64,000 nucleotides of DNA from contig OX465596.1 of NCBI GenBank assembly GCA_950022295.1, positions 7,626,001 through 7,690,000 of the forward strand. The letters run 5' to 3'. Shown here one piece after another: positions 35,993 to 46,201 of this stretch (position 1 is the first letter of the stretch; each line of letters starts with the position of its first letter). The DNA is from Bromus sterilis. Taxonomy: Eukaryota; Streptophyta; Magnoliopsida; Poales; Poaceae. A program made the translations under genes and the position numbers. The notes beneath the pieces are model-generated. The model was not told the origin of the DNA, made no database searches, and saw only the letters and a list, made by a program, of their open reading frames with translations.

Positions 35993-36345
35993 AGCTAGCT
36001 CTTTCCCGGAAGGAAATTAGTAGCCAAGGACGATGCCGGACGAGTAGTTCGTTTCGGACTGGAGACTGGAGTTCGAGCCGGATACCGAAGTAGGATCCAC
36101 CTCAAAAAAAAAAAACAGATACCAAATCGGATTAAGAGCATCGTCCAGCTCCAAGGTAATCAAAACTACTTCCTAATTATACTGTTTTGGAAAAGGATTT
36201 GTTTTTTAGAGAAGGAAAAGGATTTGTTACGCCCGGCTGATCGAACACGTGCTGAAACATACATACTCGGTCCATGCACGATCACTCTCATTTGACGCAA
36301 AAAAAACCACCTATTGCATCCGATCCTCGAAGAAGTGAACCATCG

Positions 36346-36455
36346 AACTTACAAGGTATTTTGGTGGCTCCCATCGTCCCGGCAGTGAACCGTCTTTTTT
36401 TTTATGATAGCCTACTATTTTTCAAGTCTAGTGAATCAAGCGAGAATAATCTAGG
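36346..36455 (+). mobile_element. LINE reverse-transcriptase fragment
   Basis: The frame LQGILVAPIVPAVNRLFFYDSLLFFK resembles the catalytic block of plant LINE RT (compare VAPMAPQVNHLLFADDSLLFFK in the full LINE at 7.7 kb), with the FADD motif decayed. It is a short relic in plus orientation. Confidence 0.6.
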
Positions 36456-36479
36456 GTAGGAAGATTTCAAATAATCTAG

Positions 36480-38600
36480 GGTAGGAAGATTCAGAGGTTT
36501 GTCATCCATCCACCAGTCCTTCTAGAACTAGGTGCCACAACCATTCCCCACATGGTTCCTACAGTTTTCGTAGAAAACATTTTTAACAGCTAGCAAGCTT
36601 TTCCAGAAGTGAGAGTCACCCAACTTTGTTTAATACCAGATATATATTTATATTCAATAAAACCTCTTGCCAAAGCCCCTCTTCGGTTTCAAGCTTCCAA
36701 AACCACTTAGCTAGCAAGGCTTGATTCATCAGATCCAAATTAAGAATCCCCATGACTCACTGGTCTTTAGGGAGGCAACATGTCTTCCAATTTACAAAAT
36801 TATATTTTCTCCTCATCCCTTCATGTGCCTGCCAGACAAGTCTGGACCTGAAAAAGTCCAATATTCTTTCTGACCCGAATAGGAAGGGGATAAAAAGATA
36901 TCATATATAATGGCATATTAGTAAGGCGATATTGAACCAAAGCAGTTCTGCCAGCCATATTTAAAAGTCTCCCATGCCAACTTCCACATCTACTCTGAAT
37001 CTTACCGAGGACCCCATCCCACTATTTATTTCTAATCCTAAGTTTGGAGATAGGGATCCCCGGTTACCTCAAAGGCAAAGTGCCCACCTCACATGTCAAG
37101 ATCTCCTGACATATGTTCACCTTAGAGGCAGCATTACCCAAGGGGAATAACTAACTCTTATGGAAATTAATAGTGAGGACAGACATTTGCTCAAAGGCAC
37201 ACCTAGTATGAATTTAAGTCTTTTAGCATCTTCTACATCATCTTGTAGCAAGAAAATAGTATCATCAACATATTGCAACATGTTTATTCCCCCTTCAATA
37301 TGATCTACATGCACACGTTTTACCAGATTTTTTCTTTTAGCATTGTCTAAAATGACAGCCAAAGCATCAACACCAAGATCAAACAACAGAGGGGACAAAG
37401 ATTCTCATTGCCTCAAGCCTTTGCGGGTTTTGAAGTATGGTCCAATACTATCATTGACTTTAATCCGTATTTTCCCTCCAATCATGGTATGCATTATCCA
37501 ATCACAACATTTATGAGGAAAAACCTTTCATTTTGAGAATTTGAAACACAAAATTCCATTTTATTTTATCATATACCTTCTCAAAATTTACTTTGAATAG
37601 CATGTCATCTTGTTTTTCGAAATTAAGAGAATTCAGAGACTCATGAAGGATCACCTCCCCTTCCATAGTGTATCTCCCGTTAATAAAGCAGTTTGATTTT
37701 TTGAAATAACAGGATTGACTACTGCACTAAGTCTGTTCAACTTTAGTGATGACCTTGAAACTAACATTAATGATGCATATAGGTCTGAATTTTTTTATCT
37801 GCTTGGTATCCTTAATTTTAAGGATCAAAGTAATAATTCCATAGTTTAACATGGAAGGATTCATCTCCCCTTTATGGAAATCATCTAATAAGGTTGTTAG
37901 ATCCCATTTCACAACATCCCAGAAATGCCGAAAGAAGTCAACAAGGAGACCATCAGGAACAGGGATTTTATTTTTTTTCCATGTTAAACACCACATTTTT
38001 TATTTCCTCCAAAGGTGAAAGGAGAAACAAGGGACTCAACCTCATCAGGAGAGATTTGAGTCATTTTTTGCTCAAGAAAATAGATAGAAGAAGGACCAGG
38101 CTGACAGTAAACCAACTCTTTGTCGTGTGCTGGGTCAGAGCGGATGGCAAATCAACCCTTTGTCGTGAACTGAATCTTTACCGTATGTTATTAGGTCTGC
38201 GGACGGCAAATCAGCTCTTTGCCGTCTGTCGGACGAAAAACAGACGACAAAGACTGTGGCACATGGCAAATTATCAGTTTCCGGTAGTAGGGGTCCCAAA
38301 AAGATCCTTATAAAACTGAGTAATATATTTAATTGGATTTGCCTCCCCCTTATCACACCTACATCCCGACTTAAGGAAACAATCTTATTTTTCCTTCTTC
38401 TACCATTAACCTTGGCACGGTAGTACCTGGAGTTACAATCTCCATCCTTGATCTAATTTCTCCTATACCTTTGAAGCTGCCTTATTTCCTCTTGTTCCAG
38501 CAGTCTATTGAGTTGAACCCTCAATTCTTTTTGCTCATTATAACCCTGTGTAGGCAAACCCATGACCTCAACAATTTTTATCAGGAACTTTCACTCCATG
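36480..38600 (-). mobile_element. Decayed LINE, ORF2 remnant
   Basis: On the minus strand several broken frames follow LINE ORF2 order: the linker before RT near 38400-38520 (RLLEQEE, RQLQRYR), VPDGLLVDFFRHFWDVVKWDLTTLLDDFH near 37950, FRPICIINVSFKVITKV near 37750, SPLLFDLGVDALAVILDNAKR near 37390, NMLQYVDDTIFLL (YxDD active site) near 37270, and ILNLDLMNQALLAKWFWKLE near 36740. Many stops and shifts occur. It differs from the LINE at 4.2-9.9 kb. A CACTA-like fragment interrupts it at about 38.1-38.3 kb. Confidence 0.75.
38095..38290. mobile_element. Short CACTA-like/MITE insertion inside the LINE remnant
   Basis: Contains repeated CTTTGTCGT/TTTGCCGTCTG-type motifs in both orientations and ends in TTTCCGGTAGTAG, close to an inverted CACTA terminus (CACTACCGGAAA). 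LINE-like sequence resumes on both sides. The left terminus is not clear. Confidence 0.5.
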
Positions 38601-39748
38601 CTTCCCATCATACTCCATCCATTCCTAGATATAATGTATAGTTTTTGGCACGGAAATTAAAGAACACACATTGAGGAAAAATTACACTAGGTTTGGACGA
38701 GATTAGATCTAGCTAATTGGCGTGAGAAAATAGAGGGGTTTTCAAGAGATAAGAAAACATGATCAAATCTTTACAAAAATAATCAAGTTGAGTGTTCCAA
38801 TGCAACACACCCTATATTCTGGACTTTTTCTCAAAAACTTATACACCTTATATCTTCGAACTGAGGAAGTATTATTTTCTTGTGCGAACCGTTACCTTCA
38901 GATGATAAACATGCTTCCAAAAAAATAGAAGTGCGTCAAATCATAGTTGTGGTTTTCTTCAAATACGACTGTGATCCAGTTAATGCTACGAAGCACACGT
39001 AAGAAAATGTTTATTATGGTTGAAGCAGGCAAATGCAGTACCATACACATTAATGTATTTTATGGGATTTTTTTTAATAGAAATGTTCATTGATGGTCTA
39101 GTGAGCCATGGGGACATAGTTTAACAATCATCAAAGCCCAAACAAACTAATACCGAACCATTACCATCGTTGTATGAAAAAAATAAGCAAAATATATCGA
39201 TGCTTTGAACCATATTGTACCACCACCGCAAGTTACAGGGGATCGAGTTTTCACTCGAAGCACACGAAGAAGAAAGAGCAACCGCAACGGCCAGAGTCAA
39301 GGAACCTTTGCGAGAGGACGATATTTCCGTGTCGCCGCCGTCGCAGGCCGAGCTTCGCCCGGTTGCGCCCTCTAGTGGCGGTGAGGGAGGAAGGGGCGTC
39401 GAGGAGGTACCTGACGATGGTGGCTAGGGTTCCCTCCCGATCCCGGAGGGGGGGGGGGGGGGGGGGCTCGGTAGGGGAGGGGAGGGGAGGGGGCGCGTTC
39501 ATACATACTCTGATCTCAAGAAAGAGCACTCCAAGCAGATAATGTAAATAGTTTCTTTAGCAACAAATACAAATTTGCTCAAAAGAGTAACAAATACAAA
39601 TGAAAAAACAACTTCTGCAACTACAATAGAAAAGGAAAAAAACAACTGAAGATAATCCCAGTGGCAAACACATGCACTGATCTCCTAGCCTTCTTCAACG
39701 GCGGCGCGCGAGCATGCACTTAATCCGACGGAACAAGTTGACTAGTAA
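38601..39748. other. Intergenic region with a G-homopolymer
   Basis: No gene is recognised. A run of about 20 G occurs near 39449-39468, within a GC-rich patch (39290-39500). The final part is the 3' flank of the proteasome ATPase-like gene. Confidence 0.4.
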
Positions 39749-41122
39749 CTAGCTATAGAAGGAGAAGTGGTCAGCGCCACGGTCGATATCCTTGACGACG
39801 GCGTAGTACCCCTCGTCGAAGTCCTCGCGCGTCACCACGCTCCGGCGGTCGCGCACGGCCCGCATGCCAGCCTCGCGGCACACGGCGTCGATCTCCGCCG
39901 CGCTCATCTTGTCGGGCCGCCCCGCCAGGTCCTCCAGGTCGACGCCGTCGTCCAGGCTCATCCCGGCCGCGCACGCCTGGAACAGCCGCCGCTTCTGCGC
40001 CAATCCCGGCAGCGGGAACTCCACCTTGCGGTCCAGCCGCCCCGGCCGCAGCAGCGCCGGGTCCAGCGCCTCGGCGCGGTTCGTCGCCATGATCACGCGC
40101 ACGTTAGGGCACTGCTCGAAGCCGTCCATCTGCGCCAGCAGCTCCAGCAGCACCCGGCACACCTCGCGGTCGGCGCCCGACGCGTCGTCCGAGTCGCTCC
40201 GCGCCGCCGCGATGGCGTCCACCTCGTCGATGAAGATGATGGCCGGCGCGTTCTCCCGGGCCGTCTGGAACACCTCGCGCACCTTCCTCGGCCCCTCGCC
40301 CAGCTGCGTGTTGACGAACTCGGATCCGCTCACGCGGATGAAGGCCGCCGACGTGTGGTGCGCCACGGCTCGGGCCAGCATGGTCTTGCCGGTTCCCGGC
40401 GGGCCGTGCAGGAGCACGCCGCGCGGCGCCTCCACGCCGGCGCTGGCGAACAGCTCGGGGTGCGTCAGCGGCAGCTCCACGGCCTCGAGGAGCTCCCGCT
40501 TCTGCTCGTCGCACCCGACCACGTCGGCGTAGGTGACGCTCGGCCTCTCGGAGGGCTTGACGAGGGGCACTGCCCAGCTGGAGTCCGCCGGGAGCACGCT
40601 GACGACGGCGAGGGTCGACCTGGACATGGCGACGTTCGCCGATGGCTTGAGGAGGGCGCGGTCGACGTCGCTGAGAACGGCCACGCAGAAGGACCTGGAG
40701 TTGATGGTCACGACGGCGTGGGTGTCATCCACGACCTCGACGACGTGGCCGACGACGAGGGCGCCGCCGCACTTGGTGTCGTAGTGGTAGTCGCACTCGG
40801 CCTCCAAGAAACGAGCCTCGGGCAGGACGTCGGCGATCTCAGCCCGCACGTCCTCCTGCTTGCACTCCAGCAAGTCCAGCTCCTTCTCTAGTGCCCAAAC
40901 CAGCTTGAACAGCTCCGCGTTCTCGCCCATGTCGCCCACGCCGGCTTTCAAATCCTCGGTCAGCTCCCTGGGGATCCACCGTTCTCCCGGAAGAACGGCA
41001 AGTTCCTCGGAATCGTCATGGGTGGGCCAAAAACAGTGCGCCGGCGGCGCGCACAGCGACGGCGACGGCCGTGTGTGGTGAATAGCTTTAGCTGACGCCG
41101 CCATCGATCGATCGGCGTACAA
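39749..41122 (-). CDS. RPT3-like: RPT3-like 26S proteasome regulatory AAA-ATPase, intronless
   Basis: 457 residues, uninterrupted and very GC-rich. A coiled-coil segment (about 65-105) is followed by the OB-fold region (GHVVEVVDDTHAVV) and the AAA domain: Walker A GPPGTGKT at 240-247, Walker B IIFIDE at 295-300, sensor MATNRA and RPGRLDRK arginine-finger region near 359. Blocks such as REVELPLTH-like AVELPLTHPELF, FIRVSGSEF and LRPGRLDRKVEFPLP identify RPT3 (subunit 6B) among the six RPT ATPases. The C-terminus ends FYS, keeping the hydrophobic-Tyr-x motif that docks into the 20S ring. The pore-1 loop, normally KYLGEG in RPT3, reads TQLGEG, so the aromatic substrate-gripping residue is missing. 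The N-terminus is divergent. Plant RPT3 genes normally have introns, so this looks like an old retrocopy or a specialised paralog. Start may be Met1 or Met7. Confidence 0.88.
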   Translation of the reverse strand: MYADRSMAASAKAIHHTRPSPSLCAPPAHCFWPTHDDSEELAVLPGERWIPRELTEDLKAGVGDMGENAELFKLVWALEKELDLLECKQEDVRAEIADVLPEARFLEAECDYHYDTKCGGALVVGHVVEVVDDTHAVVTINSRSFCVAVLSDVDRALLKPSANVAMSRSTLAVVSVLPADSSWAVPLVKPSERPSVTYADVVGCDEQKRELLEAVELPLTHPELFASAGVEAPRGVLLHGPPGTGKTMLARAVAHHTSAAFIRVSGSEFVNTQLGEGPRKVREVFQTARENAPAIIFIDEVDAIAAARSDSDDASGADREVCRVLLELLAQMDGFEQCPNVRVIMATNRAEALDPALLRPGRLDRKVEFPLPGLAQKRRLFQACAAGMSLDDGVDLEDLAGRPDKMSAAEIDAVCREAGMRAVRDRRSVVTREDFDEGYYAVVKDIDRGADHFSFYS

Positions 41123-41333
41123 TTCCTTCCTTGATTTGATTAATTTCTACGATGGATGTGTACTACGAACCTCGCTGCTGCTTTCACGATCGATGGAAAT
41201 AGAGGAAGCCAAGATCATCTATATATTGATCCTTCGCGGGTCCGAATTTGTGTCCGGCTCAAACTCCAAGTCCGAAGCGAACACGGTTCAACTTCTCCCT
41301 ACACCTCGTCTGGCATCTTCCATGGGAGCAGCT

Positions 41334-41342
41334 CATAAATAC
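41334..41342 (+). promoter_or_regulatory. TATA-like box of the MATH-only gene
   Basis: CATAAATAC, about 80 bases before the ATG, conserved in the inverted twin. Confidence 0.5.
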
Positions 41343-41422
41343 GGCCAGCTTCTCGTCAAACCTTCCTACGACGTACTCTTGCTGTTGACCTAACCCTAGA
41401 GAACCATCGAGAGTTCAGAGAC

Positions 41423-41911
41423 ATGGGAAACATGAGCTCATGCTGGGCCAAGCACGCGCCGGCATGCACGACGAGGTCGGTGTGCACCACGCAGGCCACA
41501 GCGACGACGCACAAGTTCAAGATCAAGAACTACTCGCTGCTGGATGGCATGGGCGGCGACGAGCGCGTCAGCTCCACCACCTTCACCGCCGGGGGCAACG
41601 CCTGGACCATCGATTTCTATCCCGACGGCGACCTCCGGGCGCCCGGCTACGCCGCGGTTTTCTTGCATCTCCGCGCCGCTGCACCGGTGGACGGCGCCGT
41701 CAGAGTGCACTTCCGCTTAAGCCTCAAGGAGAAAGGCGGCAAAGTGCACGCGCCCGACCGGTTCCTCGTCCATAACTTTGCAGCGGTGGGTACTAGCTTT
41801 GGCAACATTCGGTTTGTCAAAAAATCCAAGCTGCGAGGAGAGAGCTTCACCATCACATGTCATCTCCTCGTCATCGAAAAGCCCAAAGTGCAGCCAGTGT
41901 TCACTAAATAG
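41423..41911 (+). CDS. MATH-only protein (inverted twin)
   Basis: Intronless, 162 residues, intact. It starts MGNMSSCWAK, with Gly2, Ser6 and Cys7, a good match to the plant N-myristoylation pattern with a neighbouring palmitoylation-type Cys. A linker (CTTRSVCTTQAT) precedes a single MATH domain (THKFKIKNYSLLDGMGGDE, NAWTIDFYPDGD, VHFRLSLKEKGGK, GESFTITCHLLVIEKPKV). There is no BTB domain. It shares gene, promoter and 3' flank with 35407-35895 and is better conserved at FYPDG, so it is likely the less altered copy. It may bind substrates without delivering them to CUL3, possibly at a membrane; this is inference. Confidence 0.87.
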   Translation: MGNMSSCWAKHAPACTTRSVCTTQATATTHKFKIKNYSLLDGMGGDERVSSTTFTAGGNAWTIDFYPDGDLRAPGYAAVFLHLRAAAPVDGAVRVHFRLSLKEKGGKVHAPDRFLVHNFAAVGTSFGNIRFVKKSKLRGESFTITCHLLVIEKPKVQPVFTK

Positions 41912-42639
41912 TTCATCAACAAAGGTGGCCAAATTCTATAGAGAAAACACAACTTGTATTTTCTATATATAATGTAATATAGCAGTTCATGTGTGCTTAG
42001 CTAAATTTTCTTTTATTCTGAAAGCAATCGACAGATTGAATTCTATGAACTGTGCTTTTATTTCAAAGAGTGTACTTTAGTACATTCGCTTCCTCAAACT
42101 ATGAAATCTTATAACCACATTGATCAATCATCATTGATGATTTTTAGTAAGTATTTCATTCAATCGGAGTAGTATTTTGGTCGATTTTTTTTTATTACTA
42201 ACGGAGCAATTTCGCCCACATATTTCAAGTAATGCTTGCCTCGTGGAAGTGCACATGCATTCATGAACCGAGATCGGCTTAAACTTATCATGATGCACCA
42301 TTTTAACACGTGCTCCTCCTCAACCGTCTTTATCCAAGTCGACATTATATCTGATGCTTCCTACCGTGGACCCCCTCCACCCTGAGGGCGGGTTCCTCGG
42401 CGTGATTGGTTCTCTGCACTCAACAGTGAGAATGCCGTGCTTCATGATCCATGTATAAAGTACCCTAGTGCTTATACATGTGCTTCCATTGATTAAGTAC
42501 CACATGTGTGCTTGTGTATCATATATGGCGTGTTTCCAACTTATGTACTCTAGTGTCGTGTCCCTTCTTGGAGGCACCGCCTTGGAATCTATGCTCTATC
42601 GTATCCGGCTTCACATCTTTGTGGTTCACGGTCTTGGGT

Positions 42640-42800
42640 CATTAGAGTAGTGTGGCGGTGCCCGGCACCTTTGTATCTAGCCATATGTATGTGTCGGGTG
42701 TGTGGGTGTGGCGCGTATCTATATCGTTTTGCTTGGATGTATTGTGGTAATGGTTGATTTATAATATAAAGCAGATCGAAAACCTTTTTCGGTAATGAAC
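42640..42800 (+). mobile_element. Possible LINE 3' tail
   Basis: The stretch ending TTATAATATAAAGCAGATCG then AAAACCTTTTTCGGTAA resembles the 3' tail of common Triticeae LINEs (ATATAAAGCGGGGCGAAAGCC type). No coding sequence is attached. Confidence 0.35.
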
Positions 42801-42848
42801 ATGTGGTTTCATTGCTTGATAATGGATCCGGGGAAGCCCTCCTTGTTA

Positions 42849-43430
42849 TCTATATCTCTTATAAGATAAAACCCCACTAAGATGCATTTAAAGTGTCTAT
42901 CTCAACATGCAAGCTATTCACATCATCCACTACTATAGCCAATCATTTGGCCATGTCATACTAAGATGAATTTATGTTATCTATATGAACATGCAATTTA
43001 TCCACATCACCCACTATTTTAGCCAATCATTTGTCCATGTCACCCAATTTTATTTACATGCATCTTATAGCTTTTCAATTTACATTGCAAAGTTCTTATA
43101 GAGATATAGACTATTTTGATCAACTGAATCTTGCATGCGTCTATAACAAAAACTTCATATTTCATACATCTTTAACTCATTTTGTTTAACAATAAAATTC
43201 TTAAAAAGATTTATGCCGCAACACGCGGGTGTATAAACATCACTTTATCTATCAACCAAGCAATTGTTCATATCATCTCTACCAACATTTATTAATATAA
43301 TAGTCGATGTCTACAATCTACATACAAGATATACACATAATCTATTTTTAGCTATTAAAAAATTATCCACATCATCCATTGTAGAGTTTTTATGGAAATA
43401 TCCGCTGCAACGCGCGGGGTAATCTTCTAG
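42849..43430 (+). mobile_element. Non-autonomous Helitron, 582 bp
   Basis: Starts TCTATATCTCTTATAAGA after an A and ends GCGCGGGGTAATCTTCTAG before a T, with a short GC hairpin (CCGC...GCGG at about 43403-43418) upstream of CTAG. This gives the A|T insertion pattern of Helitrons. Its 3' end closely matches that of the Helitron at 33383-33945, so both belong to one family. No coding capacity. Confidence 0.68.
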
Positions 43431-43621
43431 TTCTAAAATAGATGCATGTATGCATGCATTCAATTAATCATTTAACTCTATTTTCTTTTGGAAAGTTCAA
43501 TGTCTCACTATAAGAAACTTATTTTTTTTCAGACTTCACAGAGCTGATCGAACTCAAACACCTTAATAAAAAACAAGATGCCAATGAGTATCAATGAAAA
43601 TCATCATTAAACGATACTAGA

Positions 43622-44055
43622 CACTACTAGAAAAATGGCTATAGGCAGATGAGCAATGGCAGCGCAACATAGGGCACATACGCTGCTAGTAAATAGTAAT
43701 AGTGCGGGGGACTGGAGGTGCACTAAAGATGAAAGGATGCTAGGAGCGCGTGTTACATCGTCTTACGCTGCTACTAAGTGGATCGCTCCGTGGTTCCCAC
43801 GGATCACCCCAGTAGTAGTGCGGTGTCTAGAACCCGCGTTGTTACTCCCTTTAGTATCTGCAATGCGGCTCGTCGACCCCCCGCTGCTAATGTGGTTGCC
43901 CGGGGCCGGGGCACGGGGCTCACTTAGCAGAAGCGTTGCTCACCTAGCCTGCGCTGTAGTCGATTCATTTAGCTGCAGAAGCAATTATCTTGTTGCAATG
44001 TGGGAAGCGGAGAAGAGTAACTATTGGAAGGCTCACTACCCGGTACATCTTTAAG
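43622..44055. mobile_element. CACTA-like fragment with one terminus
   Basis: CACTACTAGAAAAATGGCT at 43622 is a typical CACTA-superfamily terminal repeat. The next 420 bp hold GCTGCTA-type motifs (CGCTGCTAGTAA, CGCTGCTACTAA, CGCTGCTAATG). I do not find the matching inverted terminus, so the element is truncated or its other end has diverged. Confidence 0.5.
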
Positions 44056-44775
44056 AAAGATCGACCGACGGACGCGTAGCACACTGTACTACATGAGTTT
44101 TATTTTCTAATTATTTTTGTTAACATTTTCATCTTGCCACTTAGTAGATAAAAGAATGAAAATTAATCCATGATGTGCCAATAAGCCACAAACCACACAA
44201 ACCAAAATTTTGTGGCAAAGCGCCTTTAGACATCCCAAATGTAATGTGCAGCCTAAAATTTTGTGGCGAAGCACCTGAAGACAATTTGCACTATCCCCAT
44301 AAAAATTGTCATGATTGAGATTTTTCATGTTGATTGAAAGAAATTACCATGCTACATCAACATAAAATGGTGAACATTGTCATTCTTCTAAAACATAATC
44401 AGTCATCCAAAAATATGATCACTCAGATTGTCATCCTAAGCTAACCGTGTAATGCGGCCAATTTGTAGTTTGCCCAAAGGATGCATGGAAACAAAAGATT
44501 TGAAATTCGTGTGTGAAGGTGTTCACTCAAAATTACAAAAATATGATGTCATACTTTTAAAAAAATTGTTTCAAAATCAAGACTATTCACATAGTATTCT
44601 CGTGTTCATATGATATATAGTACTCTAACAAAATGATGCACGCACGTCATAACTTCTTTGTTTCTTAGCAGAGCACCTTATAACTTCAATCAGTGAGATA
44701 GGCATGTCCAGCACAATAATATGACGAAGATGCTAAAACGTTTACACAGGCAAATCAATGGCACACGAGCTTAAG
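44056..44775. other. 3' flank of a MATH-only gene
   Basis: AT-rich with no gene. Positions 44632-44745 are duplicated at 48207-48320. Confidence 0.4.
44632..44745 (+). repeat. Duplicated flank segment, copy 1
   Basis: ATGATGCACGCACGTCATAA, then TTCTTTGTTTCTTAGCAGAG and GGCATGTCCAGCACAATAAT recur with few changes at 48207-48320, upstream of the BTB-only gene. Confidence 0.75.
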
Positions 44776-45288
44776 CTAATTAGGAATCTTCTGAACCATG
44801 GCGTCTTTGAGCACGGTCAAATCGCACCTGACAGTGAAGCAGCCTGCATCTTGCAGCGTGTTCTTCTCCACAAACTTGATGGCGCCCCAGCAACTATTAA
44901 CGCCCTCGGACTCGAAGGTTTGCGAGATGCTCACAGGTTTCGAACCTCCAATTACTTTGCCATCTTTCCCCAGCAAGCTCAAAGTAAACTTCACCTTCAC
45001 GCTCGTCGCTTTGGCCCCTCCTCCGACGAGATGCAAGAAGGCCGCCGCGTAGCCTGGTCCCCGGCTCTCACCGTCCGGGTAGAACCTGATGGTCCAGCTG
45101 TGGTCGCCGGTGCTGAACGTCGTCGAGCTGACGAACTTGTCCACGCCGATGGCGCCGCTAAGCAGCGGGTAGTTGTCCACCACGAAGTTGTGCGCCGTCG
45201 TGGCCGTCGGCATCACGCACCTCGACGACGTCTCCGCCGCCGGCACGGCGGGCGGCTTGCCCAAACAAGACGTCACCATATTTCCCAT
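44776..45288 (-). CDS. MATH-only protein
   Basis: Intronless, 170 residues from the ATG at 45288. An in-frame ATG 28 codons upstream would add an unrelated tail, and all paralogs start MGN at this point, so I chose the inner start. MGNMVTSCLGK has Gly2, Thr6 and Cys8, compatible with lipidation. After an Ala/Pro/Thr linker comes one MATH domain (AHNFVVDNYPLLSGAIGVDKF, HSWTIRFYPDGE, VKVKFTLSLLGKDGK, GCFTVRCDLTVLKDAMVQ). There is no BTB. It is most like 32782-33317 and 34471-34943 in the C-terminal CDLTVLK block. Intact and probably expressible. Confidence 0.86.
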   Translation of the reverse strand: MGNMVTSCLGKPPAVPAAETSSRCVMPTATTAHNFVVDNYPLLSGAIGVDKFVSSTTFSTGDHSWTIRFYPDGESRGPGYAAAFLHLVGGGAKATSVKVKFTLSLLGKDGKVIGGSKPVSISQTFESEGVNSCWGAIKFVEKNTLQDAGCFTVRCDLTVLKDAMVQKIPN

Positions 45289-46201
45289 GGCACCAAAAAC
45301 GCAAGACCTGGACGTGTATGCGTTAATATCCCTAGACTCTTTGCAATATGGGATACCGAGTAAACACCCCAAAAAAACAGGAATCTCTTGTTAATTAAGA
45401 GTCCTTATCGTTGTGATCTGGACTTATTTTTCAGGGAAAGGTGTTAGGTAACGCTCATCCGGCACAGAAGTTTGATCTGGACTTATTCTTCAGAGAAAAA
45501 TAATTCTAGGAGGGAGTAAAACTGAGAAGTACTCGCAATTCTACTTTTTTTTTAAAATATAGCATGGCAAATCTTGGTACTTAGCATGGCAAATACTTAG
45601 ATGAATTTTTTTTTTGCGGAGACTAACACCTGAACATAACTTACCAAAGCTGAGTTTACAAATCTTGGATTCAATGGCATAAGCAGCCGGTCTACATACT
45701 CGACAAGTGATTTCACAAGTTATCTAGTTACTACGAGGTAAAACCAGTACAGTACATTCGATGAGCAACGTTAGAAAAAAGAGAGAGGGAGAGGTAGCTA
45801 GGCCAAAAGCTGCCTCGTCATGCCAAGTAAGTATTGATGCATCCATATCCTCTTCCTGTACCCGTACGCCACACGTGAAACAAGAAGGCAAATGCCGTCA
45901 TATTCATCGTTCAGGTTCAGGTCGGCCACCGCATGCATGCAGCAATGCCATGCATAGAGGCAGACACAGATCTCTGCATGCATGCTTCATTTGTTCACGA
46001 GCAGTATATTTGCAACAGTATATTTGAACAAGACTTTGGACGTTTGTGTGACTAATCGCTTCACTGTTGTTTGTTTCTTCACAGTATATAGAACGAGGAG
46101 AGGACACAGAGGCGCTTCACTCTTTTTTTTCGTATACTACTAGTATATCTCAAAATCAAGCGACCGCGCCCACACACCTGACACCCGTACGTACGTACGT
46201 C
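45289..46201. other. Intergenic region and BAHD gene upstream region
   Basis: Short imperfect repeats (GATCTGGACTTATT twice near 45416 and 45474) and a GCATGC-rich patch (45930-45985). No gene is recognised. The right end should hold the promoter and leader of the acyltransferase gene. Confidence 0.35.

Larger units (their letters stand above)
35190..36095 (-). repeat. Left arm of a roughly 0.9-kb inverted duplication
   Basis: This arm contains the MATH-only gene 35407-35895 with its upstream and downstream flanks. It matches 41230-42128 in reverse orientation, including a TATA-like CATAAATACGGCCAGC and the downstream GTGTGCTTAGCTAAA and TTTAGTACATTCGCTT. The arms are about 5.1 kb apart. Confidence 0.85.
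35093..36245. repeat. Direct repeats marking a tandem duplication of MATH-only genes
   Basis: The segment 35093-35205 (cggattagg...catcgtccaactccaag...cttcctaatta...ttttggaaaagga...ccggctgatc) recurs in the same order at 36111-36245. The second copy carries a small internal duplication of GAAAAGGATTTGTT. The two flank the gene at 35407-35895 and mark the edges of the duplicated unit. Confidence 0.75.
41230..42128 (+). repeat. Right arm of the inverted duplication
   Basis: Mirror of 35190-36095: upstream part (GTCCGGCTCAAACTCCAAGTCCGAA), TATA-like CATAAATACGGCCAGC, the gene 41423-41911, and the 3' flank up to the ATTGATCA shared with the left arm. Confidence 0.85.

Noticed and set aside
39767..40891. 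374-residue frame on the plus strand
   Set aside because: It is antisense to the RPT3-like gene, in very GC-rich DNA where long shadow frames are common. Its His/Arg/Val-rich composition matches no family.
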